Shown: positions 21,522 through 31,119 of the stretch, piece after piece
Position numbering within the stretch: the first letter of the stretch is position 1
Layout of the letters: every line of letters begins with the position of its first letter
Origin: an uncultured Paracoccaceae bacterium
GTDB taxonomy: Bacteria; Pseudomonadota; Alphaproteobacteria; Rhodobacterales; Rhodobacteraceae
NCBI GenBank assembly: GCA_937983405.1
Contig: CALJZN010000029.1
Coordinates: 1 to 64,000, forward strand
Reading direction: 5' to 3'
Length of the DNA stretch: 64,000 bases
The notes under the pieces: model-generated
What the model was told of the DNA's origin: nothing
The model's input: only the letters and a program-made list of their open reading frames with translations
Database searches by the model: none
Made by a program: the position numbers and the translations under genes

Positions 21522-22363
21522 GCCGCGCCCGCCGGGCGCGGGGGCCGGCGGCGGAGGCGCAGCGGCGCGAAGGGCCCGGCCTGGGCGATCTCGGCCTCGC
21601 CGAGGCGGACGAGTTCGAGCGCCGCGGCAAAGGTCGCCGCGGTGGCCGAGCGGCGGCGCGCGGGCTCGCCGCGCCAGTCCTCGGGCAGAAAGCTGCCCAG
21701 ATCGCGCCAGTCCGCGGCAAAGCCGATGCGCGCGCGCAGCGCTTCGAGCGCCTGCTCCATCGTCAGCACCGCGTCGCGGTCGAGGACATAGGGACGGAAC
21801 GAATCGCGCGTCCGAACCCGGGCATAGGCGCGCAACAGGTCGATCAGCGAGGCGGTCAGCTGCAGCGCCCGCGTCTCGGCCAGCCCCTCGGGCGCGCCGC
21901 GGGCGAAACGGTCGCGACCGAGGCGCGGCAGCGCCATCAGGCGTGCCGCCGCGGTGCGCATCGCCTCCAGCCGCTCGAGCTGGAAGGCCAGATGCGCCGC
22001 GAGGTCCTCGGCCGAGGGCCCCTCGGCCGCCGGGTCGGGCGGCAGCAGCAGGCGCGACTTGAGATAGGCCAGCCAGGCCGCCATCACGAGGTAGTCCGCC
22101 GCAAGCTCGATCCGCAGCGCGCGGGCGCGGGCGATGAAGGCCAGATACTGCTCGGCCAGCGCCAGGACCGAGATCTGGCGCAAGTCCACCTTCTGGCTGC
22201 GCGACAGGGCGAGCAGCAGGTCCAGCGGCCCCTCGTAGCCCGCCACATCGACGATCAGCGCCTCGGCCGCCAGCCGGTCGGAGAGGCGCAGGGGCGCCGC
22301 ACCGGGGCGCGCGCCGGGCGGCGATGCCCCCTGCCCTTCGTCGTCCCAGGCCTTGTCAGCCAT
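21518..22363 (-). CDS. scpA: Segregation and condensation protein A (ScpA)
   Basis: ScpA (281 residues) is the kleisin that bridges SMC heads. Seen: GYEGPLDLLLALSRSQKVDL near residue 42, ALAEQYLAFIARARALRIELAADYLVMAAWLAYLKSRLLLP (a family-wide helical block), and a C-terminal winged-helix segment TAATFAAALELVRLG. The ATG at 22363 matches the family N-terminus. It is coupled to scpB downstream and its start overlaps the nagZ stop region, so nagZ-scpA-scpB are one unit. Confidence 0.93.
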   Translation of the reverse strand: MADKAWDDEGQGASPPGARPGAAPLRLSDRLAAEALIVDVAGYEGPLDLLLALSRSQKVDLRQISVLALAEQYLAFIARARALRIELAADYLVMAAWLAYLKSRLLLPPDPAAEGPSAEDLAAHLAFQLERLEAMRTAAARLMALPRLGRDRFARGAPEGLAETRALQLTASLIDLLRAYARVRTRDSFRPYVLDRDAVLTMEQALEALRARIGFAADWRDLGSFLPEDWRGEPARRRSATAATFAAALELVRLGEAEIAQAGPFAPLRLRRRPPRPAGAA

Positions 22364-23384
22364 GTCCCTGCCCGCGCCGGATGCCGTGAAGTTCGGCCGC
22401 CAGCGCCGGGATGTCAACGGGCCCGGGCGGGCGGCGCGCGGCCAGCGCGGCGGCCGCACGGGCGGCCGCGGCCGCGGACAGGCGCCCCGCGGCGGCGGCG
22501 ACGGCCGCCATCTCGTCCAGATCGCCCGAGCAGTGCAGGACGACATCGCAGCCCGCGGCGATCGCGGCGGCGCTGCGCGCCTCAAGCGGGCCGGCCAGCG
22601 CGCCCATGCCGATGTCGTCGCTGAGCAGCAGGCCGGCAAAGCCGATCTCGCCCCGGATCGCGCCGATGACGGCGGGCGAAAGCGTGGCGCAGGCCTCGGG
22701 ATCGAGCGCGGGAAAGACGACATGCGCGGTCATGGCGATCGGCAGGTCGGCCAGCGCGCGGAAGGCGGCGAAGTCGGTGGCGGCCAGCTCTGCCGGCGGG
22801 GCATCGACCCGGGGCGGCGCAAGGTGGCTGTCGGTCCCGGCGCGGCCATGGCCGGGAATGTGCTTGAGCACGGGCAACACCCCGCCCTCCAGCAGGCCCA
22901 TGGCCGCGCCGCGCGCGGCGGCGACGACCGTGGGCACATCCTCGCCGCAGCAGCGGTCGTGCAGGAAGGGGTGGGTCGCGGGCCCGGCAATGTCGGCGCA
23001 GGGGGCGCAGTTGACGTCGATGCCCACCCCCCGCAGCTCGTGCGCGATGATGCGGTAGCGCAGTTCCATCGCCCGCCCCGCCCGGTCACCCGCCGCCCGC
23101 GCCTCGTCCAGCGGCGCCGGCCAGGGGCGCCAGTGCGGCGGGGTCAGGCGCTGCACGCGCCCGCCCTCCTGGTCGATCAGGATCGGCGCGTCGCGGCCGA
23201 CGGCCGCGCGCAGCTCGGCCGTCAGCCGGCGCAGCTGGACCGGGCTTTCGACATTGCGCGCGAACAGGATGAAGCCCCAGGGATCGGCCGCGGCGAAAAA
23301 GCGGGCCTCGTCGCGCCGCAGGACCGGGCCGGCGCAGCCGAAGACGGTGGCGCCGGCGTTCAGCGGATCAGGACGGGGATGCAC
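22356..23384 (-). CDS. nagZ: Beta-N-acetylhexosaminidase NagZ (glycoside hydrolase family 3)
   Basis: NagZ (about 342 residues) removes N-acetylglucosamine from 1,6-anhydro-muropeptides during peptidoglycan recycling in the cytoplasm. GH3 features: WGFILFARNVESP, ILIDQEGGRVQRL near residue 70, KHIPGHGRAGTDSHL with the catalytic His/Asp loop near residue 180, and LLSDDIGMGAL with the nucleophile Asp near residue 256. The start is not certain: a GTG at 23384 gives VHPRPDPLNAG and overlaps the SPOR gene end by 25 bases. It sits between a SPOR protein and scpA. Confidence 0.9.
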   Translation of the reverse strand: MHPRPDPLNAGATVFGCAGPVLRRDEARFFAAADPWGFILFARNVESPVQLRRLTAELRAAVGRDAPILIDQEGGRVQRLTPPHWRPWPAPLDEARAAGDRAGRAMELRYRIIAHELRGVGIDVNCAPCADIAGPATHPFLHDRCCGEDVPTVVAAARGAAMGLLEGGVLPVLKHIPGHGRAGTDSHLAPPRVDAPPAELAATDFAAFRALADLPIAMTAHVVFPALDPEACATLSPAVIGAIRGEIGFAGLLLSDDIGMGALAGPLEARSAAAIAAGCDVVLHCSGDLDEMAAVAAAAGRLSAAAAARAAAALAARRPPGPVDIPALAAELHGIRRGQGHG

Positions 23385-24337
23385 GGCGTCTCCTCGGCCC
23401 GCAGCGCGGCGCAGAACTGGCGCGCGTCGGATTCGTCGGCAAAGCCCGCGACGCGCAGCCGCACGAAGCTGCGCCCGCCGCTTTCCGCCGTCTGGAGCAC
23501 GCGGTCGCGCCCCTCCATCAGCGCCCCGAAGCGGGCGGCCACGGCCTCCCAGGCGGCGCGGGCGGCGGCGGCGTCGTCGTAGGCGCCAAGCTGCACCAGC
23601 CGCGTGCCGGGGCGGATCGCGGCGGGGTCGATCTCTCGCACCGCGCGGGGCGCGAGCGAGGCCATGGCCCCGGCCAGCGCCGACTGCACCGCCGCATCCG
23701 CCCCCGCGCCGCCGCCCGGCCCCGGCTGCGCCCCGCCCGGCCGGGGCCTGGGGCGGATCGAGCGCGCAAGGGACCCGGGCGGCGGCACGAAGCGGGGCGC
23801 CGCGGCCTCTGCCGCGGGCGGGGGCGCCGCCTCGGGCAGCGCACCGGCCAGCGCCGCCGGGATCGCCGGATCTCCCGGCAGCGGCAGGGCCTCGCCGTCC
23901 TGTTCGAGGGCGTCGGTGGCGGTGCCCTCCTCTTCCGGGAGGGGAAGGTCGGGCGGCGCCGGCAGCGCCACCGCCAGCACAGCGCCGCGCGGTTCGGCCG
24001 GGCGGTCGGTTTCGCCGATGTCGAGCGGCCGCGGCGCCAGCGCGATGCGGTCGGGCGCCGGGGCGGCCGCACCCTCGGCCGCGATGCGGTTGACGGCGAG
24101 GCCCTGGTGCGCCACCCGCCGGCCGCCCGGGTCTTCGGGCGGAAGGCGCATCGGGCCCTCCAGGGCGCGGATCACCGGCACGCCCGAAACCTCGCGCACC
24201 GCCATCCGGTAGCCCCAGACCGAAAGGCCCACGACGAGGCCCAGCGACAGCAGCGCGCCGGTCCAGTTCAACACCGTCGCAAGGGTGCCCGCCTGCGCGG
24301 GCCCCTCCCCGCCGCCGGGCAAGGAGTGATCGGTCAT
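23360..24337 (-). CDS. SPOR-domain membrane protein
   Basis: The 325-residue protein has a short cytoplasmic N-terminus, one membrane helix (about residues 20-45, TLATVLNWTGALLSLGLVVG), a long Pro/Ala-rich periplasmic linker and a C-terminal SPOR domain (about residues 245-325) with TRLVQLGAYDDAAAARAAW and VRLRVAGFADESDARQFCAAL. SPOR domains bind glycan strands lacking stem peptides at division sites, so a septal location is likely. A Cys pair in the SPOR domain (QFC, TPC) may form a disulfide. It lies between argS and nagZ, a conserved order. Confidence 0.85.
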   Translation of the reverse strand: MTDHSLPGGGEGPAQAGTLATVLNWTGALLSLGLVVGLSVWGYRMAVREVSGVPVIRALEGPMRLPPEDPGGRRVAHQGLAVNRIAAEGAAAPAPDRIALAPRPLDIGETDRPAEPRGAVLAVALPAPPDLPLPEEEGTATDALEQDGEALPLPGDPAIPAALAGALPEAAPPPAAEAAAPRFVPPPGSLARSIRPRPRPGGAQPGPGGGAGADAAVQSALAGAMASLAPRAVREIDPAAIRPGTRLVQLGAYDDAAAARAAWEAVAARFGALMEGRDRVLQTAESGGRSFVRLRVAGFADESDARQFCAALRAEETPCIPVLIR

Positions 24338-24429
24338 GCCTGCCTCGCCGCCCCGGCCCGACGCGCGGGGGCATCGGCTGCGGGGTCTCGCCTGCTCGAA
24401 CCCCCCGGCCGGGCGCGCCTTGTTGGGTG

Positions 24430-26175
24430 TCAGCGCATCTCTTCGGCCGGAGTGACGCCAAGGATACCAAGACCCGTGGAAATGACAACCGCGACGGCCC
24501 GGGCAAGGGCGATTTTCGCGGCCGATGCGGCCGGATCGCCCTCTTGCAGGAAGCGCAGCGCGGGGGTGTCGTGGCCCCGGGTCCAGAGCGCGTGGAACTC
24601 CGAAGCCAGATCGTAGAGATAGAACGCCACCCGGTGCGGTTCGTTCGCGCGGGCGGCAACCTCCACCAGCCGCGGCCATTCGGCAAGCTTGCGCGCCAGC
24701 GCCAGCTCGGCCTCATGCGCGACGGGCGCAAGATCGGCGGCTGCAAGCGCGGCGTCGGTCACCGCAAGCCCCGCCTCGGCCGCCCTGCGCAGGACCGAGG
24801 CGATGCGGGCATGGGCATACTGGACGTAGAAGACGGGGTTGTCCCGCGATTGCTCCTGCACCCTGTCGAAGTCGAACTCGAGCGGCACGTCGTTCTTGCG
24901 CGTCAGCATCACGAAACGGGTGACGTCGGCGCCGACCTCGTCCACCACGTCGCGCAGGGTGACGAAGGTGCCCGCGCGCTTGGACATCTTCACCGGCTGG
25001 CCGCCCTTGGTCAGCTTGACAAGCTGCACGAGCTTGACGTCGAGCGGCACGCGCCCCCCCGAGAGCGCCGCCACCACCGCCTTCAGCCGCTTGACATAGC
25101 CGCCGTGGTCGGCGCCCAGCACGTCGATCAGCAGGTCGAAGCCGCGCGTCACCTTGTCGAAGTGATAGGCGATGTCGGGGGCGAAGTAGGTCCAGCTTCC
25201 GTCCGACTTCATCACCGGGCGGTCCACGTCGTCGCCGAAGGCGGTGGCGCGGAACAGCGTCTGCTGGCGCGGCTCCCAGTCCTCGGGGGTCTTGCCCTTG
25301 GGCGGGTCGAGCACGCCGTCGTAGATCAGCCCCATGTCCCGCAGCGTCCCCAGCGCGGCCTCGATCCGGCCGGTGCCGTAGAGCGCCTTTTCCGAGGCGT
25401 AGACGTCCATCGTCACGCCGAGCGCGGCGAGATCCTCACGGATCATCGCCATCATCATCGCCGTCGCGACCTCGCGCACCGGCGCCAGCCACTCGGCCTC
25501 GGGCCGGTCGAGCAGGCTGTCGCCGAAGCGCGCCTTCAGCGCCTCGCCCACCGGGATCAGATAGTCGCCGGGATAGAGGCCCTCGGCGATCTCGGGGTTC
25601 AGGCCGTGCGCCTCGCGATAGCGCTCGTAGGCCGAGCGGGCGAGCACATCGACCTGCGCGCCGCCGTCGTTGATGTAGTATTCCCGCGTGACCTCCCAGC
25701 CGGCGAAGGCCAGGAGGCGGGCGAGCGCATCGCCGAACACCGCGCCGCGGGCGTGGCCCACATGCATCGGCCCCGTGGGGTTGGCCGAGACGAACTCGAC
25801 ATTCACCCGCCGCCCGGCGCCCAGCGACGCGCGGCCGAAGGCCGCGCCCTCGGCCAGCACCGCGCGGACCACGGCGCGCCAGGCGTCCGGCACCAGCCGC
25901 AGGTTCAGGAACCCGGGGCCCGCCACCTCGGCAGCGGCAATCCGTGCGTCGGCGGCAAGGCGGTCGGCCAGCAGCTCGGCCAGCGCGCGGGGGGCAAGCC
26001 CCGCCGGCCGGGCCAGTACCATCGCGGCGTTGGTCGCCATGTCGCCGTGCGCCGCATCGCGCGGCGGCTCGACCGTCACGGCCCCGGTGTCGAGCCCCCG
26101 GGGCAGCCGCCCTTCGGCGGCGAGCCCCGCCAGCACCTCGACCACCAGCGCGCGGATGTCGGTGAAAAGGTTCAT
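24430..26175 (-). CDS. argS: Arginine--tRNA ligase
   Basis: ArgS (581 residues) charges tRNA-Arg and needs the tRNA to activate arginine. Class I signatures: [16 protein letters not shown] (the HIGH motif) near residue 122, [12 protein letters not shown] near residue 155, [16 protein letters not shown] near residue 353, and [10 protein letters not shown] near residue 395. The N-terminal Add-1 domain and the C-terminal DALR domain ([11 protein letters not shown] onward) are both present. ATG at 26175 ([11 protein letters not shown]) is preferred over an in-frame start 16 codons upstream. dgt lies 49 bases upstream on the same strand. Confidence 0.96.
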   Translation of the reverse strand: MNLFTDIRALVVEVLAGLAAEGRLPRGLDTGAVTVEPPRDAAHGDMATNAAMVLARPAGLAPRALAELLADRLAADARIAAAEVAGPGFLNLRLVPDAWRAVVRAVLAEGAAFGRASLGAGRRVNVEFVSANPTGPMHVGHARGAVFGDALARLLAFAGWEVTREYYINDGGAQVDVLARSAYERYREAHGLNPEIAEGLYPGDYLIPVGEALKARFGDSLLDRPEAEWLAPVREVATAMMMAMIREDLAALGVTMDVYASEKALYGTGRIEAALGTLRDMGLIYDGVLDPPKGKTPEDWEPRQQTLFRATAFGDDVDRPVMKSDGSWTYFAPDIAYHFDKVTRGFDLLIDVLGADHGGYVKRLKAVVAALSGGRVPLDVKLVQLVKLTKGGQPVKMSKRAGTFVTLRDVVDEVGADVTRFVMLTRKNDVPLEFDFDRVQEQSRDNPVFYVQYAHARIASVLRRAAEAGLAVTDAALAAADLAPVAHEAELALARKLAEWPRLVEVAARANEPHRVAFYLYDLASEFHALWTRGHDTPALRFLQEGDPAASAAKIALARAVAVVISTGLGILGVTPAEEMR

Positions 26176-26224
26176 CGCGTCCCACTCCTGAACGGGCGAG
26201 GCTTTATCATGCGCGGCGGGCAAT

Positions 26225-27391
26225 TCAACGGCGCCCGCCGCCGATCAGCCGCGCATGCTCGGCCAGGGCGAAGCGGTCGGTCATTCCGGCCACATAGTCG
26301 GCCACCAGCCGCGCCAGTGCCGCCTCGTCGGCCGCCGCGGCCACATCGGCCTGCCAGTCGGCCGGCAGCAGCGCCGGCCGGGCAAGGTAGAGCGGGAAGA
26401 GCTCGCGCACCACCTGCGTGACGCGGGCGCGTTCGTCCATCACCGGCTGGGCGCGGTAGAGCCGGCCGAACAGGAAGCCGCGCAGCGCCTGCACCGCCGC
26501 TGCCATGCCGGGAGAGAAGGCCACCACCGGCCGCCCGAGTGCGCGGACCTCGGCGGCCGAGGCGGGGCGGACCTCGGCCAGCCTGGCGCGGGCGACGGCG
26601 ATCACGTCCTCGACCATGGCGCCGAAGACGCGCCGCAACGCCTCGTGCCGCCGCCGCATCGGGGCGAGGCCGGGATAGAGGCGGTCCACCTCGGCGAAGG
26701 CGGGGCCGACCAGCGGCAGGCCCTCGAGCTCGGCCTCGGTGAAGAGCCCCGCGCGCAGGCCGTCGTGCAGGTCGTGGTGGTTGTAGGCGACATCGTCGGC
26801 GATGGCCGCCACCTGCGCCTCGGCCGAGGCGTGGGTGTGCAGCTCCAGATCGTGCCGCGCGACATAGTCGGCCAGCGCCTGCGGCACCGGATCGCCGACC
26901 GGGCCGTTGTGCTTGGCGATACCTTCCAGCGTCTCCCAGGTCAGGTTGAGCCCGTCGAACTCGGCATAGTGGCGCTCGAGCGCGGTGACGATGCGGATCG
27001 CCTGGGCGTTGTGGTCGAACCCGCCCCAGGGCGCCATCAGCGCGGCCAGCGCATCCTCGCCGGTATGGCCGAAGGGCGTGTGGCCCAGGTCATGCGCAAG
27101 CGCCACCGCCTCGGCCAGATCGGTGTCGAGGCCGAGCGCGCCTGCCACGGTGCGCGCCACCTGCGCCACCTCGATCGTGTGGGTCAGCCGGGTGCGGTAA
27201 TAATCGCCCTCGTGCTCGACGAAGACCTGCGTCTTGTGCTTCAGCCGCCGGAAGGCCGAGGCATGGATGATCCGGTCGCGGTCGCGCTGGAACTCGGTGC
27301 GGAAGGTGGACAGCCGCTCGGGGTAGAGCCGCCCGCGGCTTGCCGCCGGGTCGCAGGCATAGGGCATCCGGGGCGGGACCGTGGCAGGCAT
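26225..27391 (-). CDS. dgt: Deoxyguanosinetriphosphate triphosphohydrolase-like protein
   Basis: This 388-residue HD-domain enzyme hydrolyses dNTPs to deoxynucleosides and triphosphate. The HD metal motif is intact: [10 protein letters not shown] and then [26 protein letters not shown] (the HD pair) near residue 105, and [18 protein letters not shown] near residue 195. ATG at 27391 is chosen; a TTG eight codons upstream is also in frame. It is the promoter-proximal gene of the minus-strand argS/SPOR/nagZ/scpAB run and is divergent from erpA. Confidence 0.92.
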   Translation of the reverse strand: MPATVPPRMPYACDPAASRGRLYPERLSTFRTEFQRDRDRIIHASAFRRLKHKTQVFVEHEGDYYRTRLTHTIEVAQVARTVAGALGLDTDLAEAVALAHDLGHTPFGHTGEDALAALMAPWGGFDHNAQAIRIVTALERHYAEFDGLNLTWETLEGIAKHNGPVGDPVPQALADYVARHDLELHTHASAEAQVAAIADDVAYNHHDLHDGLRAGLFTEAELEGLPLVGPAFAEVDRLYPGLAPMRRRHEALRRVFGAMVEDVIAVARARLAEVRPASAAEVRALGRPVVAFSPGMAAAVQALRGFLFGRLYRAQPVMDERARVTQVVRELFPLYLARPALLPADWQADVAAAADEAALARLVADYVAGMTDRFALAEHARLIGGGRR

Positions 27392-27472
27392 CGGGGCATC
27401 GCTTGTGGGGCGCAACGCGCTTGCCTATATTCGAGCTGTTCCGCGTCGGAAACCTGAAACGGATTGCGCGCC

Positions 27473-27799
27473 ATGCTGATGCCCCCGAAAGTGACCGACC
27501 GCGCCTTCGCCCGGCTGGCCGAGATCGCCGCCGCCACGGGGGCCGAACCCGCGCTGCGGGTGGCGGTGGCGGGCGGCGGGTGCTCGGGCTTCCAGTATGA
27601 CATCCGGCTCGATACGCCGGCCGAGGGCGACCTCGTGCTGGAGCGGGATGGGCGCAAGGTGCTGGTCGATGCCGTGTCGCTGCCCTTTCTGGCCGATGCC
27701 GTGATCGACTTCACCGACGAGCTCATCGGCGCCCGCTTCACCGTCACCAACCCCAACGCCAGTTCGTCCTGCGGCTGCGGCACGAGCTTTTCCATCTGA
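27473..27799 (+). CDS. erpA: Iron-sulfur cluster insertion protein ErpA (A-type carrier)
   Basis: The 108-residue A-type carrier delivers Fe-S clusters to apo-proteins. The three ligand cysteines are in place: GGGCSGFQY near residue 40 and CGCG near the C-terminus (SSCGCGTSF). The body has VTDRAFARLAEI and TDELIGARFTVTNPNA. Either ATG, at 27473 or 27479, could be the start. No isc or suf genes are nearby. The IscA/ErpA distinction rests on similarity of the core and is less sure than the family. Confidence 0.9.
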   Translation: MLMPPKVTDRAFARLAEIAAATGAEPALRVAVAGGGCSGFQYDIRLDTPAEGDLVLERDGRKVLVDAVSLPFLADAVIDFTDELIGARFTVTNPNASSSCGCGTSFSI

Positions 27800-27856
27800 G
27801 CGCGGGCCGCGCGGCGCCACGGCAAGGGCCCGCGCGGGCCAGGCGGAGGGGGCCCG

Positions 27857-28636
27857 ATGCGCATCGCCACCTGGAACGTCAACGGCATCAGGGCACGGTT
27901 GCATGCCGTGCCCGCGTGGCTTGCGGCCGCACGCCCCGACGTGGCGCTGCTGCAGGAGATCAAGTCGGCGGACGACGGCTTTCCCCGCGCCCCGTTCGAG
28001 GACTTGGGCTATCGCGTGGAAACCCACGGGCAGAAGGGCTTCAACGGCGTCGCGATCCTGTCGCGGCTGCCGCTCGAGGATGTGGCGCGCGGCCTGCCGG
28101 GCGATCCGGCCGACGATCAGGCGCGCTGGATCGAGGCCACGGTGATCGGGGCGCGGGCGGTGCGGGTCGCCTGCCTCTATCTGCCCAACGGCAACCCCGC
28201 TCCGGGGCCGAAATACGACTACAAGCTCGGCTGGATGGCGCGGCTCGAGGCGCGGGCCCGCGACATGCTGCCGGCAGAGGAGCCGCTCGTCCTTGCAGGA
28301 GACTACAACGTCATCCCGCAACCCTCTGATGCGGCGCGGCCCGAGGCCTGGGCCGGCGATGCGCTGTTCCTGCCCGAGGCGCGCGCGGCCTTCCGCCGCC
28401 TGCTGCATCTGGGCTTCACCGATGCGGTGCGGCTGGCGCTGCCCGGCCCCGGCGTCTACACCTTCTGGGACTATCAGGCCGGCGCCTTCGAGCGCAACGA
28501 CGGCATCCGCATCGACCATCTGCTCCTGTCGCCCCAGGCGGCCGACCTCTACCTCGACGCCGGGGTCGATGCGGGGGCGCGGGCGGGCGACAAGCCGTCC
28601 GACCATGTTCCGGCCTGGGTCGAGCTCGACGCCTGA
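27857..28636 (+). CDS. xth: Exodeoxyribonuclease III
   Basis: Xth (259 residues) is an AP endonuclease and 3'-5' exonuclease of base excision repair. Motifs of the EEP fold: RIATWNVNGIRARL at the start, ALLQEIKSADDGFP near residue 33, FNGVAILSR, YLPNGNP, VLAGDYNVIPQPSD near residue 152, RIDHLLLS and SDHVPAWVEL at the end. A GGAGGG site precedes the ATG. Confidence 0.96.
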   Translation: MRIATWNVNGIRARLHAVPAWLAAARPDVALLQEIKSADDGFPRAPFEDLGYRVETHGQKGFNGVAILSRLPLEDVARGLPGDPADDQARWIEATVIGARAVRVACLYLPNGNPAPGPKYDYKLGWMARLEARARDMLPAEEPLVLAGDYNVIPQPSDAARPEAWAGDALFLPEARAAFRRLLHLGFTDAVRLALPGPGVYTFWDYQAGAFERNDGIRIDHLLLSPQAADLYLDAGVDAGARAGDKPSDHVPAWVELDA

Positions 28637-28773
28637 TCGGTCAGGATGGCGCAGGGCACTTCTCATCCGCCGCACCGGCGCGCACCGGCCATCGCCCGAG
28701 GCGCGGATGCTCGACAGATCAGGTCGTTGCAGGCCGATGCTCGAGGATTTTCTCGTCGCGCGGGCGTCCGGCC

Positions 28774-29946
28774 TCAGCCGGCGAACAGCTGGTCCGCGCG
28801 CGGGGCGTAGCGGGCAACGCGGGCGGGGTCGAGCGCAACGCCGAGGCCCGGCGCGTCGGGAATGGCCAGCATGCCGTCGGCATCGAGGCCGAAGGGCTTG
28901 GCCGCGAGATCGTCGACATAGGCCGAACCGCCGATGTATTCGACCAGATCGACCCCCGGAAAGGCGCCCGCCAGCTGCAGGTCGGCCGCCAGCCCGAGCG
29001 CGGTGTTCCAGCCATGGCCGACATAGCGCACGCCGAAGTCCTGCGCCATCCAGACGATCCGCCGCTGTTCCGAAAGCCCGCCCACCTTGGTCACATCGGG
29101 CTGCACGATGTCGAAGGCCCCGGCGGCAAGAAAGGGCAGGAAGGCCTGGCGCCGCGTCAGCACCTCGCCCCCGGCGATCGGCAGCCGCGCCTGGCGCCGC
29201 AGGGTGACGAAATCCTCCAGCGCATCGGGCCGCAGCGCCTCCTCGAACCAGCCCACCCCGCGCTCGGCCAGCATGTCGGCGGTGTAGAGCGCCCATTTCA
29301 GCCCGTTCGGCCAGTAGGCATCCGACCCCCCGGCATCGACGAAAAGCTTCCCCCCCGGCGGCAGGGCCGAAAGCGCGTCATCGACGATGGCGGCGTCGAG
29401 CCGGGCATCGTCGCGCCGTCCGAACGGGCCCCAGCCGATCTTGAAGGCGCGGAAGCCCTGGGCCGCGTGGCGCGCCACCGCCTCGGCCATGGGGCCCGGC
29501 ATGTCCATCAGGAGCGAGCAGTAGGGCATCACCCGGTCGCGATGGCGCCCGCCGACCAGCCGGCCCACCGACAGACCCGTGGCCTTGCCCAGGATGTCCC
29601 ACAGCGCGATGTCGATGCCGCTGATGGCATGGGTCAGCGTGCCGCCGCGGCCGAACCAGAAGCTGTTCTGGTGCAGCTTCTCGCTCACCCGCTCGGGCTC
29701 GAGCGCGTTCTCGCCCAGAAACAGCGGCTCGAGCTGGGCGACGGCCGCCTCCACCAGCGGACCGGGGGCGAAGGCGCTGCCGTGGCCCGTGATGCCCGCC
29801 GCGGTGTGCACCGCGATGAGGGTGTGGATCGGGTCCTCGGCGCGGATCTCGCTCGACCAGCCGCCGGGCGGGCTTTCGCCCATAAGCGGCACGGCGGCGA
29901 TGCGGGTGATCGGCAGCGGAGAAAGCGCCGGGCGAGCCTCGATCAT
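28774..29946 (-). CDS. Enolase-superfamily enzyme, mandelate racemase/muconate lactonizing family (first copy)
   Basis: The 390-residue protein has the enolase-superfamily N-terminal cap followed by a TIM barrel. Metal ligands are visible as Asp in LFVDAGG, Glu in WFEEAL and Glu in AGGEV, and a His general base in YVGHGWNTALG. The usual KxK catalytic pair reads K-I-G in FKIGWGPFG, so only the first Lys is kept. It shares the KxGWGP signature with the gene at 32679, so the two are paralogues. Racemase, acid-sugar dehydratase or dipeptide epimerase activity cannot be told apart by eye. A GGAG site precedes the ATG at 29946. It is divergent from the deacylase gene, across an operator candidate. 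Confidence 0.85.
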   Translation of the reverse strand: MIEARPALSPLPITRIAAVPLMGESPPGGWSSEIRAEDPIHTLIAVHTAAGITGHGSAFAPGPLVEAAVAQLEPLFLGENALEPERVSEKLHQNSFWFGRGGTLTHAISGIDIALWDILGKATGLSVGRLVGGRHRDRVMPYCSLLMDMPGPMAEAVARHAAQGFRAFKIGWGPFGRRDDARLDAAIVDDALSALPPGGKLFVDAGGSDAYWPNGLKWALYTADMLAERGVGWFEEALRPDALEDFVTLRRQARLPIAGGEVLTRRQAFLPFLAAGAFDIVQPDVTKVGGLSEQRRIVWMAQDFGVRYVGHGWNTALGLAADLQLAGAFPGVDLVEYIGGSAYVDDLAAKPFGLDADGMLAIPDAPGLGVALDPARVARYAPRADQLFAG

Positions 29947-29983
29947 GCGATTCCGTCTCCTTGACGTGTCGTGCCGGGCGATA

Positions 29984-30018
29984 TTGACATCCTTCAGGAT
30001 AGTATACAATCATACGAT
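29984..30018. promoter_or_regulatory. Divergent promoter/operator candidate of the catabolic island
   Basis: Between the divergent genes lies a rare AT-rich island. It holds TTGACA (29984-29989), TACAAT (30005-30010, 15-base spacer) on the plus strand and TATACT (reverse of 30001-30006) on the minus strand. The -10 elements overlap the near-palindrome TAGTATACAA centred on GTATAC (30002-30007), with an extra CATAC half-site at 30011-30015. GTATAC-centred palindromes are typical GntR-family operators. No such regulator is encoded in this window. Confidence 0.5.
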
Positions 30019-30067
30019 TACCGGCCGAGCCCCGCGCAGGGGAACCGCGGCGGCGGGAGAAACCAAC

Positions 30068-31092
30068 ATGGCCGAGGCGCCCCAGCCGAGCCGCATCGCG
30101 GCCGACATCGATTTCGAGGCCGAGGGGCGGCAGGCGGGTTATCTGCGCGCGCCCCTGTCGCGCAACCGCTCGGGCTGGGGGATCGTCGAGATCCCGATCG
30201 TCGTGGTGAAGAACGGGCGGGGCCCGACCGTGCTGTTCACCGGCAGCATCCACGGCGACGAATGCAAGGGGCCCATCGCCGTCTCGGAACTTGCCCGCAC
30301 GCTGCGGCCCGAGGCGGTGCAGGGCCGCGTCATCATGCTGCCGGCGGTCAACATTCCGGCGGTGCTGGCCGGCACGCGCCTGTCGCCCGCGGACAACCGA
30401 GACACGAACCGCTGCTTCCCCGGCACGCCGCGCGGCGGCTTCCGCGAGCGGGTGGCGCATGACCTCGATGCGGTCATCCTGCCCGTGGTCGATGTCTCGG
30501 TCGATCTGCACACCGCGGGGCATTCCGGCGACACGGCGCTGTCCACCAACATGCACCGCATCGCCGCCCCCGCCCTGATGGCCCGCACGCTGGCCGCGGC
30601 CGAGGCCTTCGGCGCGCCCTTCAACGTGGTCTTCGGCGGCGTGGACGAGGGCGCTGCGCTGACCTCGGCGGTCGAGCGGCGGGGCATCCTGTCGCTCGGC
30701 ACCGAGCTCGGCGGCTGGGGGCGGGTGAACCGCGAGGGGGTCCGCATCGCGCGCCGGGGGATCCGCAACATCCTCGGGCACGTAGGCGTGATCGAGGGCG
30801 AACCCGACGCCGGCAGGCAGGACGGGGGGGCGGCACCCGGCACCTGCATGTCCCCGCCCGCGGCTGCTATGCCTTCGCCCCGGCGGCGGGCACCTTCAAG
30901 CCGGCAAACCTTGCCGGCGATCGGGTGCGCGCAGGCGAGCCGGCGGGATGGCTGCATTTCGTCGAGGACATCGACCGCCCGCCGGTCGAGCTGCGCTGCG
31001 GGCACGACGGCCTGCTGTGGATGTCGGCCGGGCCCGGCCGGGTGGCGCGCGGCGATACCGTCGCCGTCGTGATGAGCGAATTTCCCGGCTGA
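30068..31092 (+). pseudogene. Succinylglutamate desuccinylase/aspartoacylase-family deacylase, frameshifted
   Basis: The N-terminal 250 residues form a zinc deacylase of the AstE/AspA family, related to DoeB-type N-acetyl-diaminobutyrate deacetylases: TGSIHGDECKGPIAVSELAR (HxxE), NRDTNRCFPG and VDLHTAGHSGD. At a run of seven G (30824-30830) the frame breaks. Beyond it, the C-terminal beta domain continues one frame over (RHLHVPARGCYAFAPAAGTF to MSEFPG, stop at 31090-31092). One extra G would restore a 341-residue protein. Without it, translation continues in an unrelated Arg/Ser-rich frame until about 31072. It may be a sequencing error, a true mutation or a phase-variable tract. The gene following starts 27 bases later. 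Confidence 0.8.
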
Positions 31093-31119
31093 TCGCCGAA
31101 CAGCGCAAGGACGACCGCC

